From CBDCGS01 sp965216915 (GTDB lineage Bacteria; Pseudomonadota; Alphaproteobacteria; UBA828), in assembly GCA_965216915.1 (NCBI GenBank), contig CBDCGS010000003.1:124001-188000 (forward strand): a DNA stretch of 64,000 nucleotides, given 5' to 3'. The notes below the pieces were generated by a model that did no database searches, was not told where the DNA came from, and saw only the letters and a list, made by a program, of their open reading frames with translations. Positions 55,186-63,389 of this stretch are shown here, one piece after another. Both the position numbers and the translations under genes were made by a program. Numbering within the stretch: the stretch's first letter is position 1; the number at the start of each line of letters is the position of its first letter.

Positions 55186-56655
55186 ATGACGAAAAGCGGC
55201 GCCGACCACCTCGCTTCGCTGCGCGACGGGCGCAGGGTCTATCTTCACGGCAAGCGGGTCGAGGATGTGACGACCCATCGTGCCTACCGCAACGCGGTGG
55301 CGACGAGCGCGTTCCTCTACGACATGCAGGCGGCGCCCGAGCATGTGGAGACGCTCACCTTCGCCTCGCCCGACACGGGCGCGCGCGTCAACCGTTGCTG
55401 GGAGCTGCCGACGAGCTACGAGGCGCTGCGCGACCGGCGCCGCGCGCTTGCGTTGTGGGCGGAGCCGCATTTCGGCTTCATGGGCCGCTCGCCCGATCAT
55501 GTCGCCTCGGGCCTCGCCGGCATGGTGATGGCGGACGAGGTGTTCGAGGCCTACGACCCGGCGCGCGCCGGCGCGCTCCGCGACTACTACCGTTTCGCGC
55601 GCGACAACGATCTCTTCCTCTCCTATGTCATCGTGAACCCGCAGGCCGACAAATCGAAGACCGTGAGCGAGCAGGCCGAGCCGCTGCTCACCGTGCGTGA
55701 GGTCGAGCGCGACAGCGACGGCATGATCGTCAAGGGCGCGAAGATGCTCGGCACCAGTGCCATCATGTCGAACGAGCTGATGGTGGGCAGCATCGCGCCG
55801 CTTGCGCCGGGCGAAGATCCCTACGCGATCTCCTTCTGCATCCCGATGAACGCGCCGGGGCTCAAGGTGCTGTCGCGCAAATCCTACGAGGAGAGCGCGG
55901 ACTCGGTGTTCGACAATCCGCTGTCGAGCCGCTTCGACGAGAACGATGCCGTGATCTATTTCGACGAGGTCAAGGTGCCGTGGGAGCGCGTGTTCGTCGC
56001 CGGCGATGTCGGCATGGCGCAGCGTCAATGGCATGCGACGCCAGCGCATGTGTACCAGAACTATCAATGCCAGATCAGGCTTCTGGTGAAGATCCGCTTC
56101 CTGGTCGGGCTCTCGCGCAAGATTGCGGAGGTCAATGCGATCGACAAATTTCCTCAGGTCGTCGAGACGCTTGGCCAGCTCTCGGCCGAGGCGACGCTGG
56201 TCGAGGCGATGGTCGAGGCGATGGAGGTGCGCGGGCGCCGGGTCGGGCCCTACTATGTGCCCGACCGCCAGACCCTCTACGCCGCGCAGGTGCACACGCA
56301 GGCGATGTATCCGAAGGTGATCCAAACGCTCCGCGAGCTCGCCGGCGGCGGCATGATCATGCTGCCTTCGAGCGTCGAGGATTTCGCCGATCCGGAGATC
56401 GCGGACTATGTGCGGCGCACCCAGCAGTCACCGGTGCTCGGGCCGGACGACCGCGTCAAGTTCTTCAAGCTCGCCTGGGATGCGGTCGGCTCCGAGTTCG
56501 CCTCGCGCCACACCCAGTACGAGATGTTCTACGCCGGCCCGCAATTCGTCGTGCGCGGCAACGCCTTCCGCACCTACGACTGGGACACCGCGACCGCTCT
56601 TGTGGACCAATGCCTCGGCGGCTACACGCTGGAGGCGGCATTGACCCGCGGATGA
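55186..56655 (+). CDS. 4-Hydroxyphenylacetate 3-hydroxylase (HpaB) family oxygenase
   Basis: Oxygenase of the HpaB/aryl hydroxylase family, about 489 residues. It uses reduced FAD to hydroxylate a phenolic or heteroaromatic ring. Motifs: DGRRVYLHGKRVEDVT near the N-terminus, NRCWELPTSYEAL, HFGFMGRSPDHVAS, and the C-terminal YEMFYAGPQFVVRG. The ATG at 55186 has GGAG 8 bases upstream; a TTG six bases earlier is possible. It is divergent from the box operon, sharing about 115 bases of upstream DNA, so a pathway link is likely. No reductase (HpaC) gene is adjacent. Confidence 0.88.
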   Translation: MTKSGADHLASLRDGRRVYLHGKRVEDVTTHRAYRNAVATSAFLYDMQAAPEHVETLTFASPDTGARVNRCWELPTSYEALRDRRRALALWAEPHFGFMGRSPDHVASGLAGMVMADEVFEAYDPARAGALRDYYRFARDNDLFLSYVIVNPQADKSKTVSEQAEPLLTVREVERDSDGMIVKGAKMLGTSAIMSNELMVGSIAPLAPGEDPYAISFCIPMNAPGLKVLSRKSYEESADSVFDNPLSSRFDENDAVIYFDEVKVPWERVFVAGDVGMAQRQWHATPAHVYQNYQCQIRLLVKIRFLVGLSRKIAEVNAIDKFPQVVETLGQLSAEATLVEAMVEAMEVRGRRVGPYYVPDRQTLYAAQVHTQAMYPKVIQTLRELAGGGMIMLPSSVEDFADPEIADYVRRTQQSPVLGPDDRVKFFKLAWDAVGSEFASRHTQYEMFYAGPQFVVRGNAFRTYDWDTATALVDQCLGGYTLEAALTRG

Positions 56656-57028
56656 TGCCCTGGGGCCATGCACGAAACGGCGGTCCGCACGACCGATGGC
56701 CACCGCGTTATGTCGGCTCGCTGCGGGTTCTGGAGGCCAGACCCGCGTTACAAGGATCGCGCGTGCTTGCGGGTGCGCACGCCGCGCCCGACCGCGTCTT
56801 GTTTCCATGCCTTGTCACGGTCCATCGCGCGGCGCCATGATAGAGCCACTGCCAAGGGCCGACTCGTCGGGGGACGCCTGTCCGGGGCCGGCCGGACCTG
56901 GACCGGGTGCGATGTCCAACGATCGACCGACGGGTGAGCGCCCTTGCGGCGCGCGGCGCCTGGATGGAGGCCTTGTGGGGCCCGCGTTGCGCCAGACGCC
57001 GAGACGTGGACTTTGAAGGACGCCGACC
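56656..57028. other. Intergenic stretch, no gene recognised
   Basis: The 373 bases after the HpaB-type gene contain only short frames with no domain I recognise, GC-rich throughout. The last bases carry the ribosome site of the next gene. No clear terminator. Confidence 0.5.
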
Positions 57029-57532
57029 ATGACCAGAGCTCTGCAACGAAACGAAATGATCGAGCTCTTGGAGCGCCTGGGCAGCACGCGGGACGATGAG
57101 GTCCTGCAGGCGGCGCGCGAGGCGCATGCGCAGATATCCTCCGCAGGCCTGAGCTGGGATGATTTGCTGGTGCCGGATGACGCCGGCACAAGCGCCCCGG
57201 AGCAAGGCGCCCCCCAAGCCGACGTCGAGGGTGAGGCCGAGGACATGCCGCCGCCCACCGCAGCCGCGCCGCCGCCGCGCACCGTAGCCGCGCCAACGCC
57301 CGTCGCGGACGCACCGCCGCCGGTCAAAAATGCCGAACCGCCCGCCAAGGCCGGGTCAAAGGACGCCGAGTCGCTCGCTCTCATCGAGAAAATGCTGGCC
57401 AAGCCCGGCATCTCCAGCCACGTGCGACGGGAGCTGAAAGACTACAAGGACGACATTGCGGAGGGCGAATTCGGCGACCGCGACCGCCGCTACATTCGCG
57501 CGCTGTACAAGCGAATGTCGAAGACCCGCTAG
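57029..57532 (+). CDS. Hypothetical protein with Pro/Ala-rich linker
   Basis: A 167-residue protein. The N-terminal ~50 residues form helices ending in SSAGLSWDDLLVPDD, a motif I recall from small alphaproteobacterial and phage-related proteins (helical unit followed by LSWDDLL). The centre (about 55-105) is a disordered Pro/Ala/Glu-rich linker. The C-terminal ~55 residues are charged helices (LIEKMLAKPGISSHVRRELK). Function unknown. AAGGA precedes the ATG. Confidence 0.55.
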   Translation: MTRALQRNEMIELLERLGSTRDDEVLQAAREAHAQISSAGLSWDDLLVPDDAGTSAPEQGAPQADVEGEAEDMPPPTAAAPPPRTVAAPTPVADAPPPVKNAEPPAKAGSKDAESLALIEKMLAKPGISSHVRRELKDYKDDIAEGEFGDRDRRYIRALYKRMSKTR

Positions 57533-57723
57533 GGTGCATCCCCGCGTTCGCCGTGCCGCGCATAGGTTGAGAGGCCCTGCGGTGTGGTCCTGTGCGGAAC
57601 CGAAGCGACGCGGCGACATGTCACCTTGTCCGAAGTCAAGCGGTCGTCGTCGCGACCCGGCTCCGACGACGCGTGTTCTGCGACGCGGGCGGCCGGCACA
57701 CTGTGAAGGTGGCCGAGGTCACG

Positions 57724-57850
57724 GGCGTGGCCGGATAGTCGACGCCCAAGCCCAGCTCCTCCACGATCGTCGTGGTCTTCGCCCAAGTTGGGCGGTCGAT
57801 CGGCAGGCCGTCGCGTTCGCGCGCGACGGCGGCGTGGGCGAGGCGGCTCG
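57724..57850 (-). pseudogene. Truncated 3' end of a malate/lactate dehydrogenase-like gene
   Basis: In reverse frame this codes RLAHAAVARERDG, PTWAKTTTIVEELGL and DYPATPV. These match the last ~42 residues of the intact dehydrogenase at 60526-61629 closely (RLAHAAAARERDG, PTWAKITTIVEELGL, DYPMTPV). At DNA level they agree at nearly 90% with an exact 31-base run (57795-57825 against 60607-60637). No rest of the gene is present. Same orientation as the intact copy, so the pair are direct repeats. Confidence 0.85.
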
Positions 57851-57902
57851 CTCCATGTCGGCGACACTGACAGTTGTGCGATGTTGTTCGCCACAGCGAA
57901 TT

Positions 57903-57922
57903 GCCGCGCGCGCGGCTTTTTT
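57903..57922 (+). terminator. Rho-independent terminator-like hairpin
   Basis: A GC-only palindrome (GCCGC arm, GCGC loop, GCGGC arm) followed at once by six T, on the forward strand. It is 370 bases after the forward hypothetical gene and just beyond the end of the convergent CoA-transferase gene. It may protect that gene from transcription arriving from the left. Confidence 0.5.
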
Positions 57923-57949
57923 ATGATACCGAGCGGTGGCGGCAGTTTT

Positions 57950-59287
57950 TCAGAAATAGCCTTTGGGGATCAGGCCGTGTTGGCGTGCCTCGCGCTCGAG
58001 CGTTTCCACGTAATCCGGATGCGCGATTGAGATCAGGGCCTTCGCGCGATCGGCCACGGACTGACCTTTCAGATTGACCATGCCGAACTCGGTGACCACG
58101 TACATCATGTCCGAGCGCGGGGTCGTGACGATGTTTCCCGGTGTTAGGTCGAGAACGATCCGGCTTTTGCGGAGGCCTCGTTTCTCGTATGTGGACGATA
58201 GGCAGATGAAGGATTTGCCGCCACACGACGCATAGGCGCCACGCACGAACTGCAACTGGCCCCCTGTTCCACTAATGTGTCGATGCCCGTCGGACTCCGA
58301 TGCAGCTTGGCCCTGCAAGTCGATTTGCGTGGTATTGTTGATCGCGACGACCCGATCGTTCTGCATGATGATGTGCGGAGGATTTGTGTAATCGACCTGG
58401 CAGCAATGAAAATCGGCGTTCCGGTCGATCGTGTCGTAGAACGCCCGCGTGCCCAGTGCGAAGCTGTACACAATCTTGCCCTTGTCGAGGGTCTTTGCCG
58501 CACCGGTGATCTGGCCGGATTTGTAGAGGTCAACGATCCCGTCGGTCAGCATCTCGCTGTGAACTCCTAGGTCGCGCACACCACTTTCCGACAGGAGAGC
58601 GCAAACTGCATTGGGCATGCCACCAATACCGATCTGCAAGCACGAGCCATCGTCAATCTCGTCGGCGATGAGCCGTCCAACCGCACGATCGACCTCGGTA
58701 AGTGGAGCGGTGGGAAGTTCGACCGCTGGCTCATCGTCGCCCTCGATGACGAAATCGACTTCGCTCCTGTGAACCCCGTTCGCCTCGCCATGAACGTAGG
58801 GCAGGCCGCCGGTGACTTCGACGATGACAATTTTGGCGCGTTCGATAACGGCGCGAAGCCAAACGCCCGTTCCGCCGAAATTGAAGTACCCGTCGGCATC
58901 CATAGGACAGGTTTTCAGGACCGCGACGTCGACCCGTTCTATGTTGCGGCGGTAGTAGTCGGGCACCTCGCCGAGATTGACGGGCATGTAATTGCATCTG
59001 CCGGCGTCGTGCTTTGCGCGGTCATATCCGGAAAAATGCCAGCTGAACCAAAGGAAATGCTCTCCCTCGGGATCGGCCTCGAGCACGGCTCGCGGCCTGA
59101 GGGAAAGACACGAGCGGATCTTGACGCCTTCGAGCTCCGATTTTCGCGCCGCCAGAGCCTTGTCAAACACATCCGGCTGGCACAGCGTCACGCAGTAGTC
59201 GACCCAATCCCCGGATTTTACGATCCGCGCAGCGTCTTCAGCTGATACAAGCCGCGCCTGCTTGTCTTCGCCCTGTCGCACGAGCAC
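57950..59287 (-). CDS. Acetyl-CoA hydrolase/transferase family CoA-transferase
   Basis: CoA-transferase of 445 residues, like 4-hydroxybutyrate or butyrate:acetate CoA-transferases. Motifs: GIGGMPNAVCALL, LGVHSEMLTDGIVDLYKSG (the family's Glu region), SFALGTRAFYD and the C-terminal EFGMVNLKGQSVADRAKAL. The start is probably GTG at 59287, or GTG at 59281, which has the better GGAGG site. Its base composition is visibly lower in GC than the neighbours and it lies between two direct repeats of a dehydrogenase 3' end, so acquisition by transfer is plausible. Confidence 0.85.
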   Translation of the reverse strand: MLVRQGEDKQARLVSAEDAARIVKSGDWVDYCVTLCQPDVFDKALAARKSELEGVKIRSCLSLRPRAVLEADPEGEHFLWFSWHFSGYDRAKHDAGRCNYMPVNLGEVPDYYRRNIERVDVAVLKTCPMDADGYFNFGGTGVWLRAVIERAKIVIVEVTGGLPYVHGEANGVHRSEVDFVIEGDDEPAVELPTAPLTEVDRAVGRLIADEIDDGSCLQIGIGGMPNAVCALLSESGVRDLGVHSEMLTDGIVDLYKSGQITGAAKTLDKGKIVYSFALGTRAFYDTIDRNADFHCCQVDYTNPPHIIMQNDRVVAINNTTQIDLQGQAASESDGHRHISGTGGQLQFVRGAYASCGGKSFICLSSTYEKRGLRKSRIVLDLTPGNIVTTPRSDMMYVVTEFGMVNLKGQSVADRAKALISIAHPDYVETLEREARQHGLIPKGYF

Positions 59288-59628
59288 CTCCGTGTCCCGT
59301 CAAGTCGCTCCCGCTGAACGAAGCCTTCCATCGCACGCCAATGGTTGTCAAATCGGAGCGGACCGAGGCATCCGAGAAACGACGAACACGGCGCAAGACG
59401 CAAAGCGGTCGCCCAACGGACAACGCATGCGCGACAAGGTCATTCGGCGAGAGTGAAAAGGCGGGTGACGACGAACATCGGGGAGTCCGATCGGGGGGCG
59501 GGGATGCGATCGATGACATAGCCGACATCGCGGGCGATCTCGCCAGCTTCGAGCGGTACTGATCGCGCCGTCGGAATGGCGGAGAGGGAGAGCAGCGTGA
59601 GCGGCGAACTCACACCACACATGATCGG

Positions 59629-59805
59629 TGCAACTTTGCGCTCGCCGTCGCCGACGTGGATCGGGCCGCCGAGTGGTGGATCGGCGTCATGGGCTTCGCG
59701 CGTTGGATGGAGCCTGAGGGTCGGCGGTTCGTGGTGCGCGATCGCTGCCGCATCCTGCTCGACGAACCCCGCGAATGGATCGCGCGAGGTCAGTTCTTGA
59801 CGGCT
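59629..59805 (+). pseudogene. Fragment of a glyoxalase/VOC-family protein
   Basis: In one forward frame this codes FALAVADVDRAAEWWIGVMG, then a segment with FVVRDRCRILLDEP. This is the first beta-alpha-beta module of a VOC (glyoxalase/bleomycin-resistance) domain, about 58 residues. No start codon with a ribosome site precedes it, and the remaining modules are missing, so it is a remnant. Confidence 0.55.
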
Positions 59806-59854
59806 GTTCGGCTCCGGTTTCGGCGTTCTCGGCAACCGCGGTGCGGGTCGTTCC

Positions 59855-60082
59855 TCACCGCTGAAGTAGGCAATCCCGAAGCGAGTCCGCGAGGTTCTCG
59901 AGCAACGTGAAGTAGGCATCCGGCCCGGGCGTTAGAGACGCACCGAGCGGATCGAGCACGCCAGCCTGCGCGCCCGTCCCTTCGACGACCGTCGCGACCA
60001 GGCCTGGTTCGAACTGCGGCTCGGCAAAGACACACGTCGCGTTCGTGTCGACAATCTTGTTGCGAACCTCATAGAGCCGTCG
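59855..60082 (-). pseudogene. znuA: 3' fragment of znuA (zinc-binding ABC protein)
   Basis: The reverse frame codes about 75 residues to a stop at 59855. The segments TCVFAEPQFEPGLVATVVEG, LDPLGASLTPGPDAY and LLENLADSLRDCL are characteristic of the C-terminal end of ZnuA, the periplasmic zinc-binding protein of the ZnuABC importer. The N-terminal two-thirds, with signal peptide and most metal ligands, are missing. Confidence 0.75.
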
Positions 60083-60091
60083 GGCGCCTGG

Positions 60092-60316
60092 CGCGCGATC
60101 CAGCTGCACACGCGGAACGCGTACGTCGCTTGTGTCCATCCCGGCGAAACACACGGCACACAGTTCTTTATTTGTGGGCGGTGTGACGCAATCGCCGAGG
60201 TGGCGAGCGAAACGATCGATCAAACTCTCTCGGTCGCCGCGCACAAAGTCGGCTTCACGCTGCAGAACCCCGTCGTCGAGGTGGCCGGCCTCTGCCCTCA
60301 CTGCGCCAGCGCGTAA
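60092..60316 (+). pseudogene. zur: 3' fragment of zur (Fur-family zinc regulator)
   Basis: A forward frame ending at TAA (60314-60316) codes NAYVACVHPG, GTQFFICGRCDAIAEV, GFTLQNPVVEVAGLCPHC. This is the dimerisation domain of a Fur/Zur regulator with both structural Cys pairs (CGRC, CPHC). The DNA-binding N-terminal half is absent. It begins within 10 bases of the znuA fragment's broken edge. Confidence 0.75.
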
Positions 60317-60525
60317 TCGGCCTGCATCGCACACGGCGCGGATGACGTGGCCGGCCGTGCGTTCATCCATCTCGGTTTCCGGCTGCTCACGCTGCGCGGC
60401 TTCGGCCAAGAGATCGCTGAACGAGCGGAAGCTGTCAGAGCGCTCGCCGAGGTGGGGTGGCGGCGGTTGAAGGTCCACTCGATCTTGGAGCCCCAGGCGG
60501 GCGGCCGGTGCGCTGCGAAGGCGGA

Positions 60526-61629
60526 CTAGGCGACGGGCGTCATGGGATAGTCGCCGCGCAGGCCGAGCTCCTCCACGATCGTCGTGATCTTTGCCCAGGT
60601 CGGACCGTCGATCGGCAGGCCGTCGCGTTCGCGCGCGGCGGCGGCGTGGGCGAGGCGTTCGCCCGGCAGGCGCACGCCGGCGCTGCCCGCTTCCGGCGGG
60701 CAGGCCGCCAAGCCCGTGGCGAGCGCCTCGAAGGCGTGCGTGCAGCCCGCGCCGTTGCCGAACGCCGCCGGGTCGGCCGCCAAGACGAAGAGGCCGTTGC
60801 CCTGATCCTCGTTCTCGTTGCCGCTGCTGCAGCCGGCGCCCGCAAGCGCGCCGGCGAAGAGCTCGACCATGAGGCTCAGCATGAAGCCCTTGTGGCCGTC
60901 GGTGGTGCCGCCGAGCGGGCGGAGCGCTGCGCTGCGCGGCTTGGTGAAGAAGGCGCCCGGGTCGGTGGTCGATTGCCCGGAGCGCTCGACGAGCCAGCCC
61001 TCGGGCACGCGCTCGCCCCGGTTGAGCGCCATCTTGAGCTTGCCAAGCGCGACGACGCTGGTCGAGAGGTCGATCACGACCGGCGGCGCCGGCGCTTCGC
61101 GCGGAATGCCGAGCGCGAGCGGGTTGGTGCTGAGGAAGGGCGCCGCGCCGCCCCAGGGCGCGACCGCCGCGCCGCCGCCGGCGTCGTTGACCATGAGCAG
61201 CGTGATCAGCCCCGCATGCGCAGGCGCGACGACGTGCGAGCCGAGGCGCGCGACATCGTTGCCGTTGTAGACGCCGACGCAGCCGATGCCGAGGGCGCGG
61301 GCCTTCTCCCCGGCGATCCGGATCGCCTCCGCCGTCGACACGATGCCGTGGCAGCGGCGCGCGTCGAGGCGCGCGCTTGCGGCGGTTTCGTGGGTGATCA
61401 CCGGCGCGACCGCCGGCGCGATCAGCCCGGCGCGCGTGTCCTCGACATAGGTCGGGATGCGCATCACGCCGTGGGAGTCGTAGCCCGCGAGGCTCGCCTC
61501 GAGCAGGATCTCCGCGATCGCCGCGCGCTCCTGCGGGGTGTAGCCGAGCGCGCCGAAGCAATCGTCGATGAGCGCGCGGACGGTCTCGACGGAGGCCCGC
61601 ACGCCCCGCCTGCTGTCGGGCGCCGTCAT
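60526..61629 (-). CDS. Malate/L-lactate dehydrogenase family (Ldh_2) oxidoreductase
   Basis: NAD(P)-dependent 2-hydroxyacid (or related) dehydrogenase of 367 residues, unrelated to classical LDH. Motifs: AGYDSHGVMRIPTYV with the catalytic-region His, GCVGVYNGNDVARLG, FLSTNPLALGIP, DGHKGFMLSLMVEL, and the HAFEALATGL tail. Its ATG overlaps the stop of the upstream reductase gene (ATGA), so they are translated together. A truncated copy of its 3' end lies 2.8 kb away at 57.7 kb. Confidence 0.9.
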   Translation of the reverse strand: MTAPDSRRGVRASVETVRALIDDCFGALGYTPQERAAIAEILLEASLAGYDSHGVMRIPTYVEDTRAGLIAPAVAPVITHETAASARLDARRCHGIVSTAEAIRIAGEKARALGIGCVGVYNGNDVARLGSHVVAPAHAGLITLLMVNDAGGGAAVAPWGGAAPFLSTNPLALGIPREAPAPPVVIDLSTSVVALGKLKMALNRGERVPEGWLVERSGQSTTDPGAFFTKPRSAALRPLGGTTDGHKGFMLSLMVELFAGALAGAGCSSGNENEDQGNGLFVLAADPAAFGNGAGCTHAFEALATGLAACPPEAGSAGVRLPGERLAHAAAARERDGLPIDGPTWAKITTIVEELGLRGDYPMTPVA

Positions 61630-62642
61630 CGCTCCGCGACCTTCACCAGCATCTTGCCGAAGTTGCGCCCGGCGAGCACGTCCATGAGCGCTTGGGGAGC
61701 GTTCTCCAAGCCGTCGACGACCTGTTCGCGAGTGTGGATGCGGCCGGCGTCGAGCCAGTCAGAGATGCGCGCCCGGCCCTCCGGGTAGCGTGCTTCCCAA
61801 TCGAGCACGAGAAAGCCTTCGATGCGCGCCCGGTTGACCAGGATCGAGCGCAAATGGGTCGGCCCGACATAGGGCTCGGTGAGGTTGTAGTGATGGATGT
61901 TGCCGCACACCACCACGCGGCCCTTGAAGGCGAGGCGCTCGACGATGGCGTCGGTGACCGGCCCGCCGACATTGTCGAAATAAACATCCACGCCGCGGGG
62001 GCAGGCCTCGTCCAGCGCCGCGCCGAGATCGGCCGTCATGCGGTAGTTGATCGCGGCGTCGAAGCCCAGCGTGTCGCGAATGAAGGCGGCCTTCTCGTCG
62101 CTGCCGACGGTGCCGACCACCCGGCAGCCCGCGATCTGCGCGATCTGCCCGACCACGGCGCCGACCGCGCCTGAGGCCGCCGAGACGACCACCGTGTCGC
62201 CGGGCTTCGGCTGGCCCACCTCGAGGAGGCCGAAATAGGCGGTCATCCCCGGCATGCCGAGGACACCGAGCGCGTAGGAGATCGGGTGATGCGAGTCGGG
62301 CAGGCGGCGCACGGTGCCGGCGCTGCAGAGCGCATAATCCTGCCAGCCGAGATAGCCCTCGACGAGATCGCCGGGCTTGAGCGCCGCGGTTTCCGAGCGC
62401 ACGACCTCGGCGACCACGCCGCCCGGCATCACGCCACCGATCTCGACGGGCGGTGTATAGGATTTGGCGGCGCTCATCCGCCCGCGCATATAGGGATCGA
62501 CCGAGAGGTAGAGCGCGCGCACCAGCGCCTTTCCGGGCCCGGGCTCGGGCACCGCCTCTTCGGCGATCGTGAAATTCTCCGCCGTCGGCGCGCCGGCCGG
62601 GCGTGCGGCGAGCCGGATTTGTCTGTTCATATTGGGACGCAT
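61626..62642 (-). CDS. Zinc-independent MDR oxidoreductase (NADP-dependent, CurA-like)
   Basis: Medium-chain dehydrogenase/reductase without zinc sites, like NADPH-dependent curcumin or leukotriene B4 reductases; it reduces activated C=C bonds. About 338 residues. Motifs: YLSVDPYMRGRMS, the nucleotide loop VSAASGAVGAVVGQIA, and YFDNVGG. The start at 62642 is preferred because GGGAG lies 9 bases upstream; MNRQIRL at 62630 has none. It is upstream of, and coupled to, the Ldh_2 gene. Confidence 0.88.
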   Translation of the reverse strand: MRPNMNRQIRLAARPAGAPTAENFTIAEEAVPEPGPGKALVRALYLSVDPYMRGRMSAAKSYTPPVEIGGVMPGGVVAEVVRSETAALKPGDLVEGYLGWQDYALCSAGTVRRLPDSHHPISYALGVLGMPGMTAYFGLLEVGQPKPGDTVVVSAASGAVGAVVGQIAQIAGCRVVGTVGSDEKAAFIRDTLGFDAAINYRMTADLGAALDEACPRGVDVYFDNVGGPVTDAIVERLAFKGRVVVCGNIHHYNLTEPYVGPTHLRSILVNRARIEGFLVLDWEARYPEGRARISDWLDAGRIHTREQVVDGLENAPQALMDVLAGRNFGKMLVKVAER

Positions 62643-62751
62643 CGCGCCATCTCCCTGCCCCATTTGGCGCGCATCCTAGACGACGGCTCGGGCGCAGGCC
62701 AACGCCGTTGCCGGCTCCGGAAGGCGCCGGCTATGATTAACGCGCCGAGAG

Positions 62752-63387
62752 ATGAGGTTTCGCACAATGACATATCGTCGTGTTTTGCTCGCCTTGGTTA
62801 TCCTCGTGATCGTCATCTCGGGGAGCGACCGGGCAAGGGCGCAAACCGGAACGCCGGGCGAGTTCGTCGCGGTGCTCGGCGATCAGGCGATCGCGATGCT
62901 GAGAGACGACAGCCTGACCTTGGAGCAGCGCGAGGAGCGCTTCCGCGCGCTACTGCAGAACGGCTTCGATCTCAAGCTGATCGGCCGGTTCGTCCTCGGC
63001 CGCTATTGGCGGCAGGCGACGCCCGAGCAACGGAGCGAATACCTCACGGTGTTCGGCGAGTTCATCGTTCACAAATATTCGGCCCTTCTCGGCGGCTATT
63101 CCGGCGAGACCTTCGCCGTGCTGTCGGAAATGGCCTCCGGCGAGAAGGACCACATCGTGCGAACCCGAATCGACCGGCCCAACGGCGCGCCGATCGAGGC
63201 GCAGTGGCGCGTCCGCGCGCGCAAGGGCCAGTGGCGCATCATCGACATCACCGTCGAGGGCATCAGCATGGCCGTGACGCAGCGCGCGGAGTTCAAATCC
63301 GTGGTGCAGCGCAACGGCATCGATGGATTGATCCAGGTGCTCGGCGCGCGGGTCTCCAAGGTCGATGCGGTGGCAGCGAGGAGTTAG
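62752..63387 (+). CDS. MlaC-family lipid-binding/ABC periplasmic protein
   Basis: A 211-residue exported protein of the MlaC (Ttg2D) family, which shuttles phospholipids between the outer-membrane and inner-membrane Mla complexes. A signal peptide covers about residues 1-30 (hydrophobic VLLALVILVIVIS). The mature part shows the family pattern: LIGRFVLGRYWRQATPEQ, FGEFIVHKYSALLGGYSGE and the closing IIDITVEGISMA. An ATG at 62767 is an alternative start. No mlaFED genes are adjacent. Confidence 0.8.
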   Translation: MRFRTMTYRRVLLALVILVIVISGSDRARAQTGTPGEFVAVLGDQAIAMLRDDSLTLEQREERFRALLQNGFDLKLIGRFVLGRYWRQATPEQRSEYLTVFGEFIVHKYSALLGGYSGETFAVLSEMASGEKDHIVRTRIDRPNGAPIEAQWRVRARKGQWRIIDITVEGISMAVTQRAEFKSVVQRNGIDGLIQVLGARVSKVDAVAARS

Positions 63388-63389
63388 GC

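Larger units (their letters stand above)
59288..60525. other. Debris region of gene fragments
   Basis: A 1.2-kb stretch without an intact gene. It holds fragments in alternating directions: a glyoxalase-like piece (59629-59805), the 3' end of znuA (59855-60082, reverse), the 3' end of zur (60092-60316, forward), and an unidentified reverse C-terminus-like frame near 59440-59565 (ending SPMFVVTRLFTLAE). The last ~200 bases before the dehydrogenase stop hold no recognisable sequence. Confidence 0.6.

Noticed and set aside
59440..59565. Reverse frame ending SPMFVVTRLFTLAE
   Set aside because: It reads like a real protein C-terminus, but I could not place it in a family, so it is noted only inside the debris region.
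59855..61561. 568-codon reverse frame spanning the dehydrogenase and the znuA fragment
   Set aside because: Most of it is a shifted frame of the Ldh_2 gene; only the last ~75 codons are meaningful (ZnuA remnant).
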